The notes under the pieces were generated by a model, which was not told where the DNA came from, did no database searches, and was given only the letters and a program-made list of their open reading frames with translations. A stretch of DNA of 64,000 bases. It comes from Bacteroidales bacterium UBA5287 (GTDB lineage Bacteria > Bacteroidota > Bacteroidia > Bacteroidales > Dysgonomonadaceae). The stretch lies in NCBI GenBank assembly GCA_002411345.1, contig DHSL01000065.1:62001-126000 (forward strand). Reading direction: 5' to 3'. The position numbers and the translations under genes were made by a program. Shown here piece by piece: positions 44,137-53,543 of the stretch (positions within the stretch are counted from its first letter, which is position 1; every line of letters begins with the position of its first letter).

Positions 44137-45270
44137 TTATTTTTGTGGAGAATATAGCAAATTTTTTCTTAAAAGGGCCTTTTTTCCTTCGGATACACGC
44201 AATTCTTTCTCCATATATTTATCGACCGATCCGTAACTTTGTTCTATATGCTCTATAACATAATTGATGTACGACTTGTCGCTGGATAATAACGCGGTAA
44301 CGGCTTCTTGAATATATTCGGGCATCTCATGGGCATTGGATACAATTTTTCGAGCGTCAATCAAATTGTTAGATAATAAATAATCGTCTATAATGACGTA
44401 TTCGGGTACGTCTAATGCATATAATATGAAAAAACATGCTAATCCTACTCCATCTTTGCCTAATGTTGATGTAATTAATATGGGATAGTTATTGTCGTCT
44501 ATCAATATGTCAAACATGTCGGCATAAGAGGATTTATAATTTTCTATTAAATCAATATAGGTGTCTTGCACATAACGAATGGCATCGCTTCTGTTAAAAT
44601 GCTTATTGTTGAGATTAAATAACAAGGAGTCTCTGAACTCTGCTATAATGGGGATCGATATCTTGCGAATATCAGGATGAACTAAATAGGGACGGTTCTT
44701 GGATTCGCCGACGGGTCTAAAATCAATGATTGTCTTAATACCTAAATCTCTTATACGCTCCTGATCATATAAATTGGCTTTGCTTAAATCACCGGAACGA
44801 TACAATTTACCCCACTTGAGCTGCTGATTATTTGAATTAAAATAACCTCCAAAATCCCGAAAATTAATAATGTTGTCCATAGTTATAATCCTATTGGAAA
44901 CAACACCTGAAGTATATCCGGAGGTCTTTAATATAAAATATTCTCGTATGTTGGGGTTTTGAGATGTAACTAATACATATTGATCATTTATATTGGTGGT
45001 AATAATAGGTGAACTTTCACTAAAAGAACTGTCTGATAAAGATGAATATATATCTATATTACCTTCTTTATCAGGACTTACCTCCCACTTTACGGTATAG
45101 TCTCCCTCCTTATTTCTTTCTGCTACTGATGTAATTCTTATGGTTGACATACATCCGGTTAGCACTAAAAAATATAAGATTATAATGAATATATTTTGTA
45201 TTTTATATTGTACCACCTCTTTTTTATTCAAAAAACAAACAAATTTAGTCAAATTTCTGGCTAATAACAT
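44137..45270 (-). CDS. Tyrosine-phosphatase-like lipoprotein with inactivated catalytic loop
   Basis: A 377-residue protein. Hydrophobic residues 27-39 lead to a lipobox LTGC (Cys40), so the true start may be a little downstream of 45270. A small beta domain (about 42-130) precedes a domain of the Y_phosphatase3 family: NFRDFGGY (136-143), KWGKLYRSGDLS, LGIKTIIDFRP. The catalytic loop, normally HCxxGKDRTG, reads TSTLGKDGVG (267-276). The histidine, the nucleophilic cysteine and the phosphate-binding arginine are all replaced, while the GKD core and the later DDYLLSN are kept. It is therefore a probable pseudophosphatase, perhaps binding phosphoinositide-like or phosphotyrosine ligands in the envelope. 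Confidence 0.82.
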   Translation of the reverse strand: MLLARNLTKFVCFLNKKEVVQYKIQNIFIIILYFLVLTGCMSTIRITSVAERNKEGDYTVKWEVSPDKEGNIDIYSSLSDSSFSESSPIITTNINDQYVLVTSQNPNIREYFILKTSGYTSGVVSNRIITMDNIINFRDFGGYFNSNNQQLKWGKLYRSGDLSKANLYDQERIRDLGIKTIIDFRPVGESKNRPYLVHPDIRKISIPIIAEFRDSLLFNLNNKHFNRSDAIRYVQDTYIDLIENYKSSYADMFDILIDDNNYPILITSTLGKDGVGLACFFILYALDVPEYVIIDDYLLSNNLIDARKIVSNAHEMPEYIQEAVTALLSSDKSYINYVIEHIEQSYGSVDKYMEKELRVSEGKKALLRKNLLYSPQK

Positions 45271-45830
45271 AATTAGTACATCTTACTTAACAATTTATAA
45301 TGACTTTGGATTGGATTTTTAATATCTTTTCATTTTACATACTTTTCAAAAGTTCTTGTGGGTTATTATAAATAACTTGTTCATAAGTTGTGAGAAAATT
45401 GTGTAAAAATAAAAATAACTTTATTATGGTTTCTAAAACATTCCCTTCATAACAAAATTTTTCATTTATTACGTAAAAGTTATTTTTTTTATCCACATTT
45501 ATTAACCTAGTTTTAAACAGCTTTATTAAGGGGGTAAATAATTTAATTATTAACTTTGCAGGGTAACAGTGAAATTGTTGATAAGTTAGGTAACTCAAAG
45601 ATAGTCATCAGAATTATAAAATGATTATTTGTTCATAACTGTTTAGTTTTAGATGATAGTCTATTTTACAAATGATATCGAAAAAATGTTTCATCACTTT
45701 CAACAACACATTATTACTATCATATATTATTTAAATATTTATAAGTTATTATTATAATAGTTTTATGATAACTGCATGTTGATTGTTTCATGCTTAGGGT
45801 TTATCAAACAAACATACAAACTTAGAACCA
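45271..45830. other. AT-rich non-coding block; candidate replication origin
   Basis: 560 nt without a credible gene between divergent neighbours. It contains a perfect DnaA box TTATCCACA (45489-45497), TGTGTAAAA (45400-45408, fits the TTWTNCACA consensus in reverse), and single-mismatch boxes at 45378-45386, 45389-45397, 45576-45584 and 45630-45638. Very AT-rich tracts follow at 45721-45770. A promoter-like TAACTTTG lies at 45551-45558. The parS site 17 kb away supports an origin-proximal location. Not proven: dnaA is not in the window. Confidence 0.4.
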
Positions 45831-46775
45831 ATGAATAAAAATGAATTAATTTCAGAGATAAATAATCTGAGAAAAGAAAAAAATGCTATTATTCTGGCGC
45901 ATTATTACCAGGAAGCGGAAATACAGGATATTGCAGATTTTGTTGGTGATAGTCTCGCCCTTGCACAATGGGCTGCTAAAACAACTGCGGATATAATAGT
46001 GCTTTGCGGAGTGAATTTCATGGCTGAAACGGCTAAAATATTATCGCCTGATAAAAGGGTGTTCTTACCGGATGCAATGGCAAGTTGCTCTTTGGCAGAA
46101 AGTTGCCCGGCTGATGAATTTGAAAAATTTGTAAAGGAACATCCTGATCATACGGTAATTTCCTACGTAAATACTACAGCTGCTGTAAAAGCTCTTACGG
46201 ATATAGTGGTGACATCTACTAACGCTAAACAAATAGTTGATTCTTTGCCAAAAGATGAAAAAATTATTTTTGGACCGGATAAAAATTTGGGAGATTATAT
46301 AAATAAACTTACTGGACGTAATATGTTGCTTTGGCAAGGGGCTTGTCATGTGCATGAACAATTTTCAATAGAGAGAATTCTGACGCTTAAAAAAGAATAT
46401 CCTCAGGCTTTACTGCTTTCGCATCCTGAATGCCCAAAATATTTACTTGAAATATCTGATCATGTGGGATCTACTTCATCTATCATAAAATATGCTGCAA
46501 AATCGGATGCTAAACAGTTTATAGTGGCTACAGAAGCTGGTATTTTACATCAAATGCAGAAAGAAAATCCGGATAAAATGTTTATTCCGGCTCCACCGGA
46601 AGATTCTACTTGTGCTTGCAATGAGTGTTTCTACATGAAAATGAATACGCTGGAAAAACTGTATCTGTGCTTAAAAAATGAACGACCGGAAATTACAGTG
46701 GATGAAGATGTTCGTTTAAAAGCGCTCAAACCTATCGAAAGGATGTTAGATATTTCTGCAAAATATGGGTTGTAA
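45831..46775 (+). CDS. nadA: Quinolinate synthase
   Basis: A 314-residue enzyme that condenses iminoaspartate with dihydroxyacetone phosphate to quinolinate in NAD synthesis. The three iron-sulfur ligands of the family are visible: Cys86 in MASCSLA, Cys172 in QGACHVHEQF, and the C-terminal cysteine cluster CACNECFYMKM (Cys266 most likely). AHYYQEAEIQDIADFVGDS and SHPECP are signature stretches. The length is that of the A-type enzyme. Here it stands alone downstream of the origin-like region; nadB and nadC are not adjacent. A terminator follows at 46938-46977. Confidence 0.96.
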   Translation: MNKNELISEINNLRKEKNAIILAHYYQEAEIQDIADFVGDSLALAQWAAKTTADIIVLCGVNFMAETAKILSPDKRVFLPDAMASCSLAESCPADEFEKFVKEHPDHTVISYVNTTAAVKALTDIVVTSTNAKQIVDSLPKDEKIIFGPDKNLGDYINKLTGRNMLLWQGACHVHEQFSIERILTLKKEYPQALLLSHPECPKYLLEISDHVGSTSSIIKYAAKSDAKQFIVATEAGILHQMQKENPDKMFIPAPPEDSTCACNECFYMKMNTLEKLYLCLKNERPEITVDEDVRLKALKPIERMLDISAKYGL

Positions 46776-46937
46776 AAAAACTAACGGTATGTCGGTTATT
46801 ACCTTTAGTTGGATATATTGATAAAATATGCCCTCAATCGTGATGAAAGTAAAAATGAAAAAAGTAAAAAAACTTTAAAAACGCTTAGTTGATATTTACA
46901 TATATTTTATATAATTAACATAAAATATTACAGAAAT

Positions 46938-46977
46938 GGGCTTAATACCTTAATACATAGGGTGTTAAGCTCTTTTT
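46938..46977 (+). terminator. Terminator downstream of nadA
   Basis: GGGCTTAATACC pairs with GGGTGTTAAGCTC around a 10-nt loop, followed by T6. Confidence 0.75.
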
Positions 46978-46982
46978 TCTTG

Positions 46983-47015
46983 GCTAACTCCGATGATGCT
47001 CCGATGATGCTCCGA
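46983..47015 (-). repeat. 11-bp repeat array, three units
   Basis: Read on the minus strand, two identical units TCGGAGCATCA and one diverged unit, each exactly 11 bp. The same unit occurs in the array at 58101-58221. Confidence 0.8.
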
Positions 47016-47155
47016 TGCAACTCTTACCATGGTTTCACTATCCTTTTATTATTATTGAATATTATTAAGTTAAAATAAATAAAATATATTATTGAAGGAA
47101 TGGGAGGTTTATCTAACAAGGGGAATATTATCATGGCTGATTGGTGCTTTTTTTG

Positions 47156-47163
47156 TATCTTTG
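47156..47163 (+). promoter_or_regulatory. Promoter -7 box of ychF
   Basis: TATCTTTG, 30 nt before the ATG at 47194. Confidence 0.5.
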
Positions 47164-47193
47164 CAGCCTAAATAAATTTTTAATCATCATCAA

Positions 47194-48297
47194 ATGGCTC
47201 TACAATGCGGAATTGTAGGATTACCTAATGTAGGAAAATCCACTCTATTCAACTGTTTATCAAATGCTAAAGCTCAGGCTGCTAATTTTCCGTTTTGTAC
47301 TATCGAACCGAACGTGGGAATGATCACTGTACCGGATGAACGACTCAATAAACTGGCGGAACTGATTAATCCAAAGAAAATTATCCCTACTACTGTAGAA
47401 ATTGTAGATATAGCAGGTCTTGTAAAAGGGGCTAGCAAAGGGGAGGGACTGGGTAATAAATTCTTGGCAAATATTCGGGAGACGGATGCTATATTACACG
47501 TCCTTAGATGCTTTGATGATGAAAATGTTACACATGTCGATGGATCGGTTAACCCGGTAAGGGATAAGGAAATAATTGATGTGGAACTGCAACTGAAGGA
47601 CCTGGAAACAATTGAAGCAAGAATAAATAAGGTCGAAAAACAGGCTAAGACGGGTGGGGACAAGGATGCAAAACTTGCATTTCAGGTGTTCTCGAAAATT
47701 AGAGAGGCGCTTCTTCGGGGGGAATCGGCACGTACGGTGACTTTTGATACAAAGGATGAAAATAAAATAGCGCATGATCTTTTTCTGCTTACGGCTAAAC
47801 CGGTGATGTATGTTTGCAATGTGGACGAGGCTTCGGCTGTGAATGGCAACAAATATGTGGAGGCGGTAAGGGAGTCTGTTAAAAACGAAAACGCTGAAAT
47901 ACTGGTGGTTGCAGCAAAAATTGAATCTGAAATCGCTGAGTTCGAAACATATGAAGAAAGAGAAATGTTCCTCTCTGAAATTGGATTGGAGGAATCGGGG
48001 GTGAACAGACTAATCAAATCGGCTTATAAATTACTTAATCTTGAAACTTTTATAACAGCTGGTGTTGTCGAAGTAAGAGCATGGACGTTCCACAAAGGTT
48101 GGAAGGCTCCGCAATGTGCGGGAGTTATTCATACTGATTTTGAAAAGGGATTTATTAGGGCTGAAGTGATAAAATATGAGGATTTTATTACGTATGGCTC
48201 GGAAAGTGCTGTGAAAGAGGCTGGAAAAATGAACGTGGAAGGAAAAGATTATGTGGTGCAGGATGGGGATATAATGCACTTCCGATTCAATGTTTAA
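47194..48297 (+). CDS. ychF: Ribosome-associated ATPase YchF (OLA1 family)
   Basis: A 367-residue member of the Obg-related family. Walker A GLPNVGKST (8-16), switch and G3 region DIAGLVKGASKGEGLGNKFL, and a TGS-type C-terminal domain ending DGDIMHFRFNV. The family uses ATP rather than GTP, since the G4 NKxD motif is replaced (here CNVDE). It binds ribosomes and affects stress responses. It runs convergently towards the radical SAM gene, and the two stops are only about 15 nt apart. Confidence 0.97.
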   Translation: MALQCGIVGLPNVGKSTLFNCLSNAKAQAANFPFCTIEPNVGMITVPDERLNKLAELINPKKIIPTTVEIVDIAGLVKGASKGEGLGNKFLANIRETDAILHVLRCFDDENVTHVDGSVNPVRDKEIIDVELQLKDLETIEARINKVEKQAKTGGDKDAKLAFQVFSKIREALLRGESARTVTFDTKDENKIAHDLFLLTAKPVMYVCNVDEASAVNGNKYVEAVRESVKNENAEILVVAAKIESEIAEFETYEEREMFLSEIGLEESGVNRLIKSAYKLLNLETFITAGVVEVRAWTFHKGWKAPQCAGVIHTDFEKGFIRAEVIKYEDFITYGSESAVKEAGKMNVEGKDYVVQDGDIMHFRFNV

Positions 48298-48312
48298 CCT
48301 AAATGGCCGGTC

Positions 48313-49092
48313 TTAACCGGCTACATTGGTTTTAATGCCTAATAATTCTACTCTTTTGGCTATCTCCTGAAGTGTATGAAGTGAGACTTTTTTAAGCCCT
48401 TTTGCGGGTGTTTCGCGGTCAATGGTATAAATCATTACTTCACGTGGATTCATTTCTTTAACGAGCTCTAACCACGCTAAAACATCCTCTTTTTTGCTGT
48501 TGTCTATCTCCTTACCTTCAAACTCTCCTCTGAGAAACATGGTTTGTAGTACAAAATTGCCTTTGAATTTTTTGTATAATTCTACTTGCCTGGCTACGGA
48601 ATAGTCGGGCGAATTTGGTCTGTCTATGAGTCTAACGGTTTCATCGTCTGCTGAATCTAACTTCAATATTGGATTGTCTACCTTTTGAAGTGCTTCAAAT
48701 ACTTTTACTTTTGATACTAATATTCCGTTTGAAAGTACGCTTATCTTTGCTTCGGAATAGTAATGATTCCTTAACTGAATGGTATCTTCTATTATTTCGG
48801 CAAATTCCGGATGCAACGTGGGCTCTCCATTACCGGCAAAGGTGATCACATCCAACTTTTTACCTTCATTTTTAAGTTTTTGGAATTTATCTTCTAACGC
48901 TGCTTTAACATTTTCACGACTGGGTAACTTGGTCTTGGTGCGAAAATTTTCATTGAATCCGCACTCGCAATAAAGACAGTCGAACGAACATAGTTTACCG
49001 TCGTATGGCAAAAGGTTTATACCTAAAGAGGTACCCATTCTTCTACTGTGAACGGGACCATAAACTATTTCATGAAAGAGTATTGTTGACAT
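48313..49092 (-). CDS. Radical SAM protein (COG0731-like Fe-S oxidoreductase)
   Basis: A 259-residue protein with the radical SAM cluster motif CSFDCLYC (Cys35, Cys39, Cys42), the preceding VYGPVHSRRMGTSLGINLLP, and GNGEPTLHPEF, the GxGEP-type SAM-binding element. It resembles the COG0731 group, which is related to the wyosine-synthesis enzyme TYW1 in archaea, but bacterial members are uncharacterised. No maturase substrate is visible beside it. It may be co-transcribed with the upstream YqaA-like gene. Its stop lies inside a GCCGGT/ACCGGC hairpin (48305-48320). Confidence 0.85.
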   Translation of the reverse strand: MSTILFHEIVYGPVHSRRMGTSLGINLLPYDGKLCSFDCLYCECGFNENFRTKTKLPSRENVKAALEDKFQKLKNEGKKLDVITFAGNGEPTLHPEFAEIIEDTIQLRNHYYSEAKISVLSNGILVSKVKVFEALQKVDNPILKLDSADDETVRLIDRPNSPDYSVARQVELYKKFKGNFVLQTMFLRGEFEGKEIDNSKKEDVLAWLELVKEMNPREVMIYTIDRETPAKGLKKVSLHTLQEIAKRVELLGIKTNVAG

Positions 49093-49143
49093 TTTGAATG
49101 TTTATTTTCTTGTTTTGTTATTGTTATTATTATTATTCTGAAT

Positions 49144-49596
49144 CTAAAACCAACCGATTATTGCATCTGTTCCAAATCCTAATGCTACGTATCGTATAAA
49201 TTTACCTAATGTCATTGATAGGGTGGTGATCCAGATATTTGATCGCATGAATCCAAGGGCTACAATAATTAAATCGCCTACTCCCGGAACGAATGCGAAA
49301 AAACCCATGAATGCGCCTTTGCCTTGAAGCCAAATTTGCATCTTTTCTATCTTTTCTCGCTTGATCTTTAGGTACTTTTCTACCCATTCAATCTTACCTA
49401 ATGATCCAATTAGATAGCACGTTAAACCGCCTAATGCATTACCAATGGTTGCAAATAAAATGCAGGTCCATACATCTAATCCGGCGACTATCAATGCGGA
49501 AAAAACGACTTCGGACCCTAATGGCAATATGGTGGCGGCCAAAAAGGATGCTAATAATAATCCCCAATATCCATATTCTATTAATCCTTCTGTCAT
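49144..49596 (-). CDS. YqaA-family (VTT domain) inner-membrane protein
   Basis: A 150-residue membrane protein with about four hydrophobic segments (near 10-45, 47-64, 94-114 and 118-145). The DedA-like elements LPLGSEVVFSAL and FFAFVPGVGDLIIVALG mark the VTT/SNARE-associated family, members of which act in lipid transport and membrane homeostasis. Length and pattern match YqaA. It lies 25 nt downstream of polA on the same strand and may be co-transcribed. Confidence 0.88.
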   Translation of the reverse strand: MTEGLIEYGYWGLLLASFLAATILPLGSEVVFSALIVAGLDVWTCILFATIGNALGGLTCYLIGSLGKIEWVEKYLKIKREKIEKMQIWLQGKGAFMGFFAFVPGVGDLIIVALGFMRSNIWITTLSMTLGKFIRYVALGFGTDAIIGWF

Positions 49597-49621
49597 TGAA
49601 TCTTAGTTGATGTTTTGTCTT

Positions 49622-52399
49622 CTAATGGGCGGATAACCAGTCTTCACCATTCTTACAATCGGTGATTAGGGGTACTCGTAACTGATAGGCGTGCTCCATC
49701 TCGTAAATGATAATGCTTTTTACTTCTTCTAATTCTGAAAAGGGTACGTTGAAACAGAGTTCGTCGTGTACCTGAAGTATCATCTTTGATTTGAAATTAC
49801 CTTTGTTCAAGCGCTCAAATATACGGTTCATCGCTACTTTAATAATGTCTGCTGCACTTCCTTGAATGGGTGCATTAATGGCATTGCGCTCTGCATAGCC
49901 ACGAACATTTCCATTTCGGGAATTGATGTCGGGTAAATAACGTTTGCGACCGAAAATAGTTTCTACATATCCTTGTTGCTGGGCTTTAGAAATGCTTTCA
50001 TCCATATATTTTCGCACTCCGGGAAAGGAAGCAAAGTATTCGTCAATCAGATTCTTAGCGTCTGTTCTCGATATAGTGAGTCTTTCGGATAGTCCGAATG
50101 GGGTTATTCCGTAAATAATTCCAAAATTGGCCGTTTTTGCTGTACGACGCAAATCGGAAGTGACTTCTTCTATCGGTATATTATATATCTTGGAGGCTGT
50201 GGCTGCATGAATGTCTTGATTGTTATTAAATGCTTCAATCATATGCTCGTCTTCACTTAAATGGGCCATGATGCGCAATTCTATCTGAGAATAATCGGCG
50301 GAGACAAAAGTGCAGCCTTCATCGGGAATAAATACCTTACGCATTTCTTTGCCGCGTTCATCACGGATAGGAATGTTCTGAAGATTGGGATTTGTACTGC
50401 TTAATCGTCCTGTGGCTGCAACAGTCTGATTGTATGAGGTGTGGACTTTTCCTGTCTTTGAATTGATCAGCTGAGGAAAAGAATCTATGTATGTGCTTAA
50501 TAGCTTCTTTATTCCTCGCTGCTCCAATATTTTGCCAATTATTGGGTGCTTATGCTGTAATTTTTCGAGCTCTTCTTCACTGGTCTTATACTGACCGGTT
50601 TTTGTCTTTTTTGCCTTGTCTACTATCTTCAGATGATCGAAAAGTACTTCACCTATCTGCTTGGGCGAATTCACATTGAATTCTACACCGGCCATCTCAA
50701 TGATTTCTGTTTCTACTTGATGAAGTTCTTGCGTCATTTCTTTGGAAAGTACGGCCAACGCGTCTAAATCGAGACGGGCACCTTCCCATTCCATATCGGC
50801 AAGTACATAAATCAAGGGTAATTCTATCTTGTCTAATAGATCGCTCAGATTGTTTTTAATGATCTCTTTCTCTAGTATATTCTTTAACTTAAGCGTAATA
50901 TCGGCATCTTCAGAAGCATAATCGCATACTATCTTGGGAGAAATATCACGCATGTTAAGCTGATTCTTACCTTTTTGACCAATCAGCTCTTCAATATGGA
51001 TCGTCTTGTAATTGAGATAGGTTTCGGCCATATAATCCATACCGTGTCGCATTTCGGGATTCAACAGGTAATGGGCGACCATCGTGTCAAAGAGTTTACC
51101 TTTTACCTGAACGCCGTATTTCCTAAGTTCTAACATGTCAAACTTGATGTTCTGACCGGACTTTTCAATGTTTTCGTTTTCAAAAAACGGTTTGAAAAGC
51201 TGAACCTGGGCTGTCGCTTCTGCTTGATTTGACGAAATGGGAATGTAATAGGCTTCACCTTCCTTGAAAGAAAAAGACATCCCGACTAACTGACTAGTAA
51301 GTGGATCAACTCCGGTAGTTTCTGTATCAAAACATACGCTTTGTTGCGAACATAACTTCTCGTTCAATTCTTTCATTGCATTTTCTCCTTCAATTAAATG
51401 ATAGGAGTGGGGAGTGGTCCTAATATCTGAAAGATTGGTGAATAATTCTTGCTGAATAGGAATATCTTCGGTCACTGTCGCAAATAAATCTCCTTGAATA
51501 GCAATTGCTTGTGGTTTGGGAGTTTCTACTTTCAATACACGGGCAAGGATTGTACGGAACTCAAGCTCAGTGAATATCTTAATTATTTCATCTGTATTCT
51601 TTTCTCTAAGCAAAAACTTTTCCTTCTCGATTTCAATGGGTACATCTGTTTTTATTGTTGCCAGATATTTAGAAAACAATATCTGTTCTTTGTTTTCTTC
51701 TATTTTTGTCTTGAGTGCACCTTTAAGCTGATCTGTATTTTCAAGCAAGTTCTCAATCGTGCCAAATTGGGCTAACAATTGTTCTGCTGTTTTGGGTCCT
51801 ACTCCAGGACAACCGGGAATATTATCGGATGAATCTCCCATTAATCCCAACAAATCTATAACTTGTTTAGGACTTGTAATATTGTATTTCTTCAATACGG
51901 CTTTTTCATCCAAAACTTCAAAATCGTTGCTGCCGTACTTTGGTTTGTACATAAATATATGATCTTCCGTAAGTTGTGCGTAATCTTTATCAGGTGTCAT
52001 CATATATACGTCAAACTCTTCTTTATCAACTCTTTTTGCAATCGTTCCTATAACATCATCTGCTTCGTATCCCGGTACTTCTAAAACAGGTATATTGTAC
52101 GCACGAATGATTTCTTTTATAATGGGGACGGATAGTTTTATATCTTCGGGAGTTGATTCGCGATGGTCTTTATACTTTTCGTATTCAATATGACGAAATG
52201 TAGGTCCTTCTGGATCAAAAGCTACGGCAATGTGTGTAGGATTTGCCTTTGTAAGTACTTCTTCAAGTGTGTTTACAAATCCAAATATTGCTGATGTATT
52301 TTGTCCTTTGGAATTAACTCTTGGATTCTTTATAAATGCGTAATATGATCGATAAATCAGGGCATAGGCATCCAGGAGAAAGAGTTTCTTTTTTGACAT
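49622..52399 (-). CDS. polA: DNA polymerase I
   Basis: A 925-residue three-domain polymerase. The 5'-3' nuclease (LFLLDAYALIYRSYYAF, GLMGDSSDNIPGCPGVG) covers about 1-290. The 3'-5' exonuclease domain retains its metal residues (VCFDTETTG, then a later YASEDAD), so proofreading is probably intact. The polymerase domain has motif A VSADYSQIELRIMAH, the O-helix RRTAKTANFGIIYG, and motif C LQVHDELCF. It fills Okazaki gaps and repair patches. It diverges from the polyprenyl synthase gene across a gap of 98 nt. Confidence 0.97.
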   Translation of the reverse strand: MSKKKLFLLDAYALIYRSYYAFIKNPRVNSKGQNTSAIFGFVNTLEEVLTKANPTHIAVAFDPEGPTFRHIEYEKYKDHRESTPEDIKLSVPIIKEIIRAYNIPVLEVPGYEADDVIGTIAKRVDKEEFDVYMMTPDKDYAQLTEDHIFMYKPKYGSNDFEVLDEKAVLKKYNITSPKQVIDLLGLMGDSSDNIPGCPGVGPKTAEQLLAQFGTIENLLENTDQLKGALKTKIEENKEQILFSKYLATIKTDVPIEIEKEKFLLREKNTDEIIKIFTELEFRTILARVLKVETPKPQAIAIQGDLFATVTEDIPIQQELFTNLSDIRTTPHSYHLIEGENAMKELNEKLCSQQSVCFDTETTGVDPLTSQLVGMSFSFKEGEAYYIPISSNQAEATAQVQLFKPFFENENIEKSGQNIKFDMLELRKYGVQVKGKLFDTMVAHYLLNPEMRHGMDYMAETYLNYKTIHIEELIGQKGKNQLNMRDISPKIVCDYASEDADITLKLKNILEKEIIKNNLSDLLDKIELPLIYVLADMEWEGARLDLDALAVLSKEMTQELHQVETEIIEMAGVEFNVNSPKQIGEVLFDHLKIVDKAKKTKTGQYKTSEEELEKLQHKHPIIGKILEQRGIKKLLSTYIDSFPQLINSKTGKVHTSYNQTVAATGRLSSTNPNLQNIPIRDERGKEMRKVFIPDEGCTFVSADYSQIELRIMAHLSEDEHMIEAFNNNQDIHAATASKIYNIPIEEVTSDLRRTAKTANFGIIYGITPFGLSERLTISRTDAKNLIDEYFASFPGVRKYMDESISKAQQQGYVETIFGRKRYLPDINSRNGNVRGYAERNAINAPIQGSAADIIKVAMNRIFERLNKGNFKSKMILQVHDELCFNVPFSELEEVKSIIIYEMEHAYQLRVPLITDCKNGEDWLSAH

Positions 52400-52445
52400 A
52401 TTGTAGAGTAGTTAGGAAATTAGAATGTAAAGTTACAAATATTTG

Positions 52446-52475
52446 TTGCTTTAAGTAGTTTTATTCTTAAATTTG
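52446..52475 (+). promoter_or_regulatory. Promoter of the polyprenyl synthase gene
   Basis: TTG at 52446-52448, 19 nt, then TAAATTTG at 52468-52475; start about 15 nt before the ATG. Confidence 0.5.
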
Positions 52476-52497
52476 TGGTCTATAATTCGAAAACTAG

Positions 52498-53472
52498 ATG
52501 GATCAAAGTAGCATAATTCGTAATTATCTCCAAGATGAATTAAGGAAATTCGATATCCTTTTCAGAGAATCAATCATAAGCTCAAACCCTCGTATTCAAG
52601 AGATTGTAGATTATGTATTCAAATCTGATGGAAAAAGAATTCGTCCTTTGCTTGTTTTTTTGTCGGCTAAAGCATGCGGTGAAATCAATGATATTTCGTT
52701 TCACGGAGCTGTGACAATAGAATTGTTACATACTGCTTCTTTGATTCATGATGATGTTGTTGATAATGCAAAACTTAGAAGAGGAAGATCTTCTGTTAAT
52801 GATGTCTACGATAATAGAAAGTCTATTCTTGTAGGTGATTATTTTTTGGCATCTGCTCTTCAGGAAAGTGCGAAAACAAAGAACTTTGAGATTATTAATA
52901 TGGTCTCTGAATTAGGTAAAAATCTTGCCGAAGGTGAATTGAATCAACATTCATTAGCAACAGAAGTTGTTATCGATGAAAACGAGTATTTCAACGTTAT
53001 TGATAAAAAAACCGCTTCTCTAATGAGTGCATGTACTAAAATCGGTGCAATTTCTGCAAACGTAAGTCCTGAATTGGTTGAATTATTCTCAGAGTTAGGT
53101 AGGATTTTCGGTATTTGTTTTCAAATCAAAGATGATATTTTTGATTATTATAAGACAGATGTTGGCAAACCTACCGGAAACGATATCAGAGAAGGAAAGA
53201 TCACATTACCTCTAATTTATGCGCTTAAAAATACTTCTTCAGATTCATCTGAAGAAATGATGGAAATCATATCTAAAGGTGCTTATACTCCAGAAAACAT
53301 TGAAAAGCTTTTGCAATTTGCAAAAGATAATGGTGGTATTTCATATGCCTATGATGTTATGGATAAATTAATTAATAAGGGTGATGAAATTATATCTAAT
53401 ATTCAAATAGATAAAGATATTGAATCAATGCTGATTCTTCTGTTTTCCTATTTCAGGGAAAGAGCCTATTAA
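52498..53472 (+). CDS. Long-chain polyprenyl diphosphate synthase
   Basis: A 324-residue trans-prenyltransferase. The first Asp-rich motif is HDDVVD (DDVVD, 85-89) followed by RRG, and the second is KDDIFDYYKTD. GKRIRPLLVFLSAKA is the usual IPP-binding region. It extends farnesyl diphosphate to the side chain of menaquinone (or to octaprenyl), and the small residues before the first Asp motif fit a long-chain product. It ends 3 nt before the palindromic terminator shared with hsp20. Confidence 0.93.
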   Translation: MDQSSIIRNYLQDELRKFDILFRESIISSNPRIQEIVDYVFKSDGKRIRPLLVFLSAKACGEINDISFHGAVTIELLHTASLIHDDVVDNAKLRRGRSSVNDVYDNRKSILVGDYFLASALQESAKTKNFEIINMVSELGKNLAEGELNQHSLATEVVIDENEYFNVIDKKTASLMSACTKIGAISANVSPELVELFSELGRIFGICFQIKDDIFDYYKTDVGKPTGNDIREGKITLPLIYALKNTSSDSSEEMMEIISKGAYTPENIEKLLQFAKDNGGISYAYDVMDKLINKGDEIISNIQIDKDIESMLILLFSYFRERAY

Positions 53473-53475
53473 AAA

Positions 53476-53507
53476 AACTATCACTCTTAAATTTAAGAGT
53501 GATAGTT
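53476..53507 (-). terminator. Palindromic terminator between the polyprenyl synthase gene and hsp20
   Basis: A perfect 32-nt palindrome (arms AACTATCACTCTTAAA). The T-run is on the minus-strand side, so it ends hsp20, though the hairpin can serve both genes. Confidence 0.88.
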
Positions 53508-53543
53508 ATTGACAGATCTTTAGTGTAACTTAAAGCTATTACC

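Larger units (their letters stand above)
46776..47193. other. Intergenic region between nadA and ychF
   Basis: It holds a terminator (46938-46977), three units of an 11-bp repeat (46983-47015) and the ychF promoter box (47156-47163). Nothing else recognised. Confidence 0.6.

Noticed and set aside
45335..45598. An 87-codon minus-strand reading frame in the AT-rich block
   Set aside because: It overlaps several DnaA-box-like sequences, has low-complexity AT-driven composition and no recognisable fold; I treat it as non-coding.
48305..48320. GCCGGT/ACCGGC hairpin as a terminator between ychF and the radical SAM gene
   Set aside because: It contains the stop codon of the radical SAM gene and has no T-run on either side; not a convincing intrinsic terminator.
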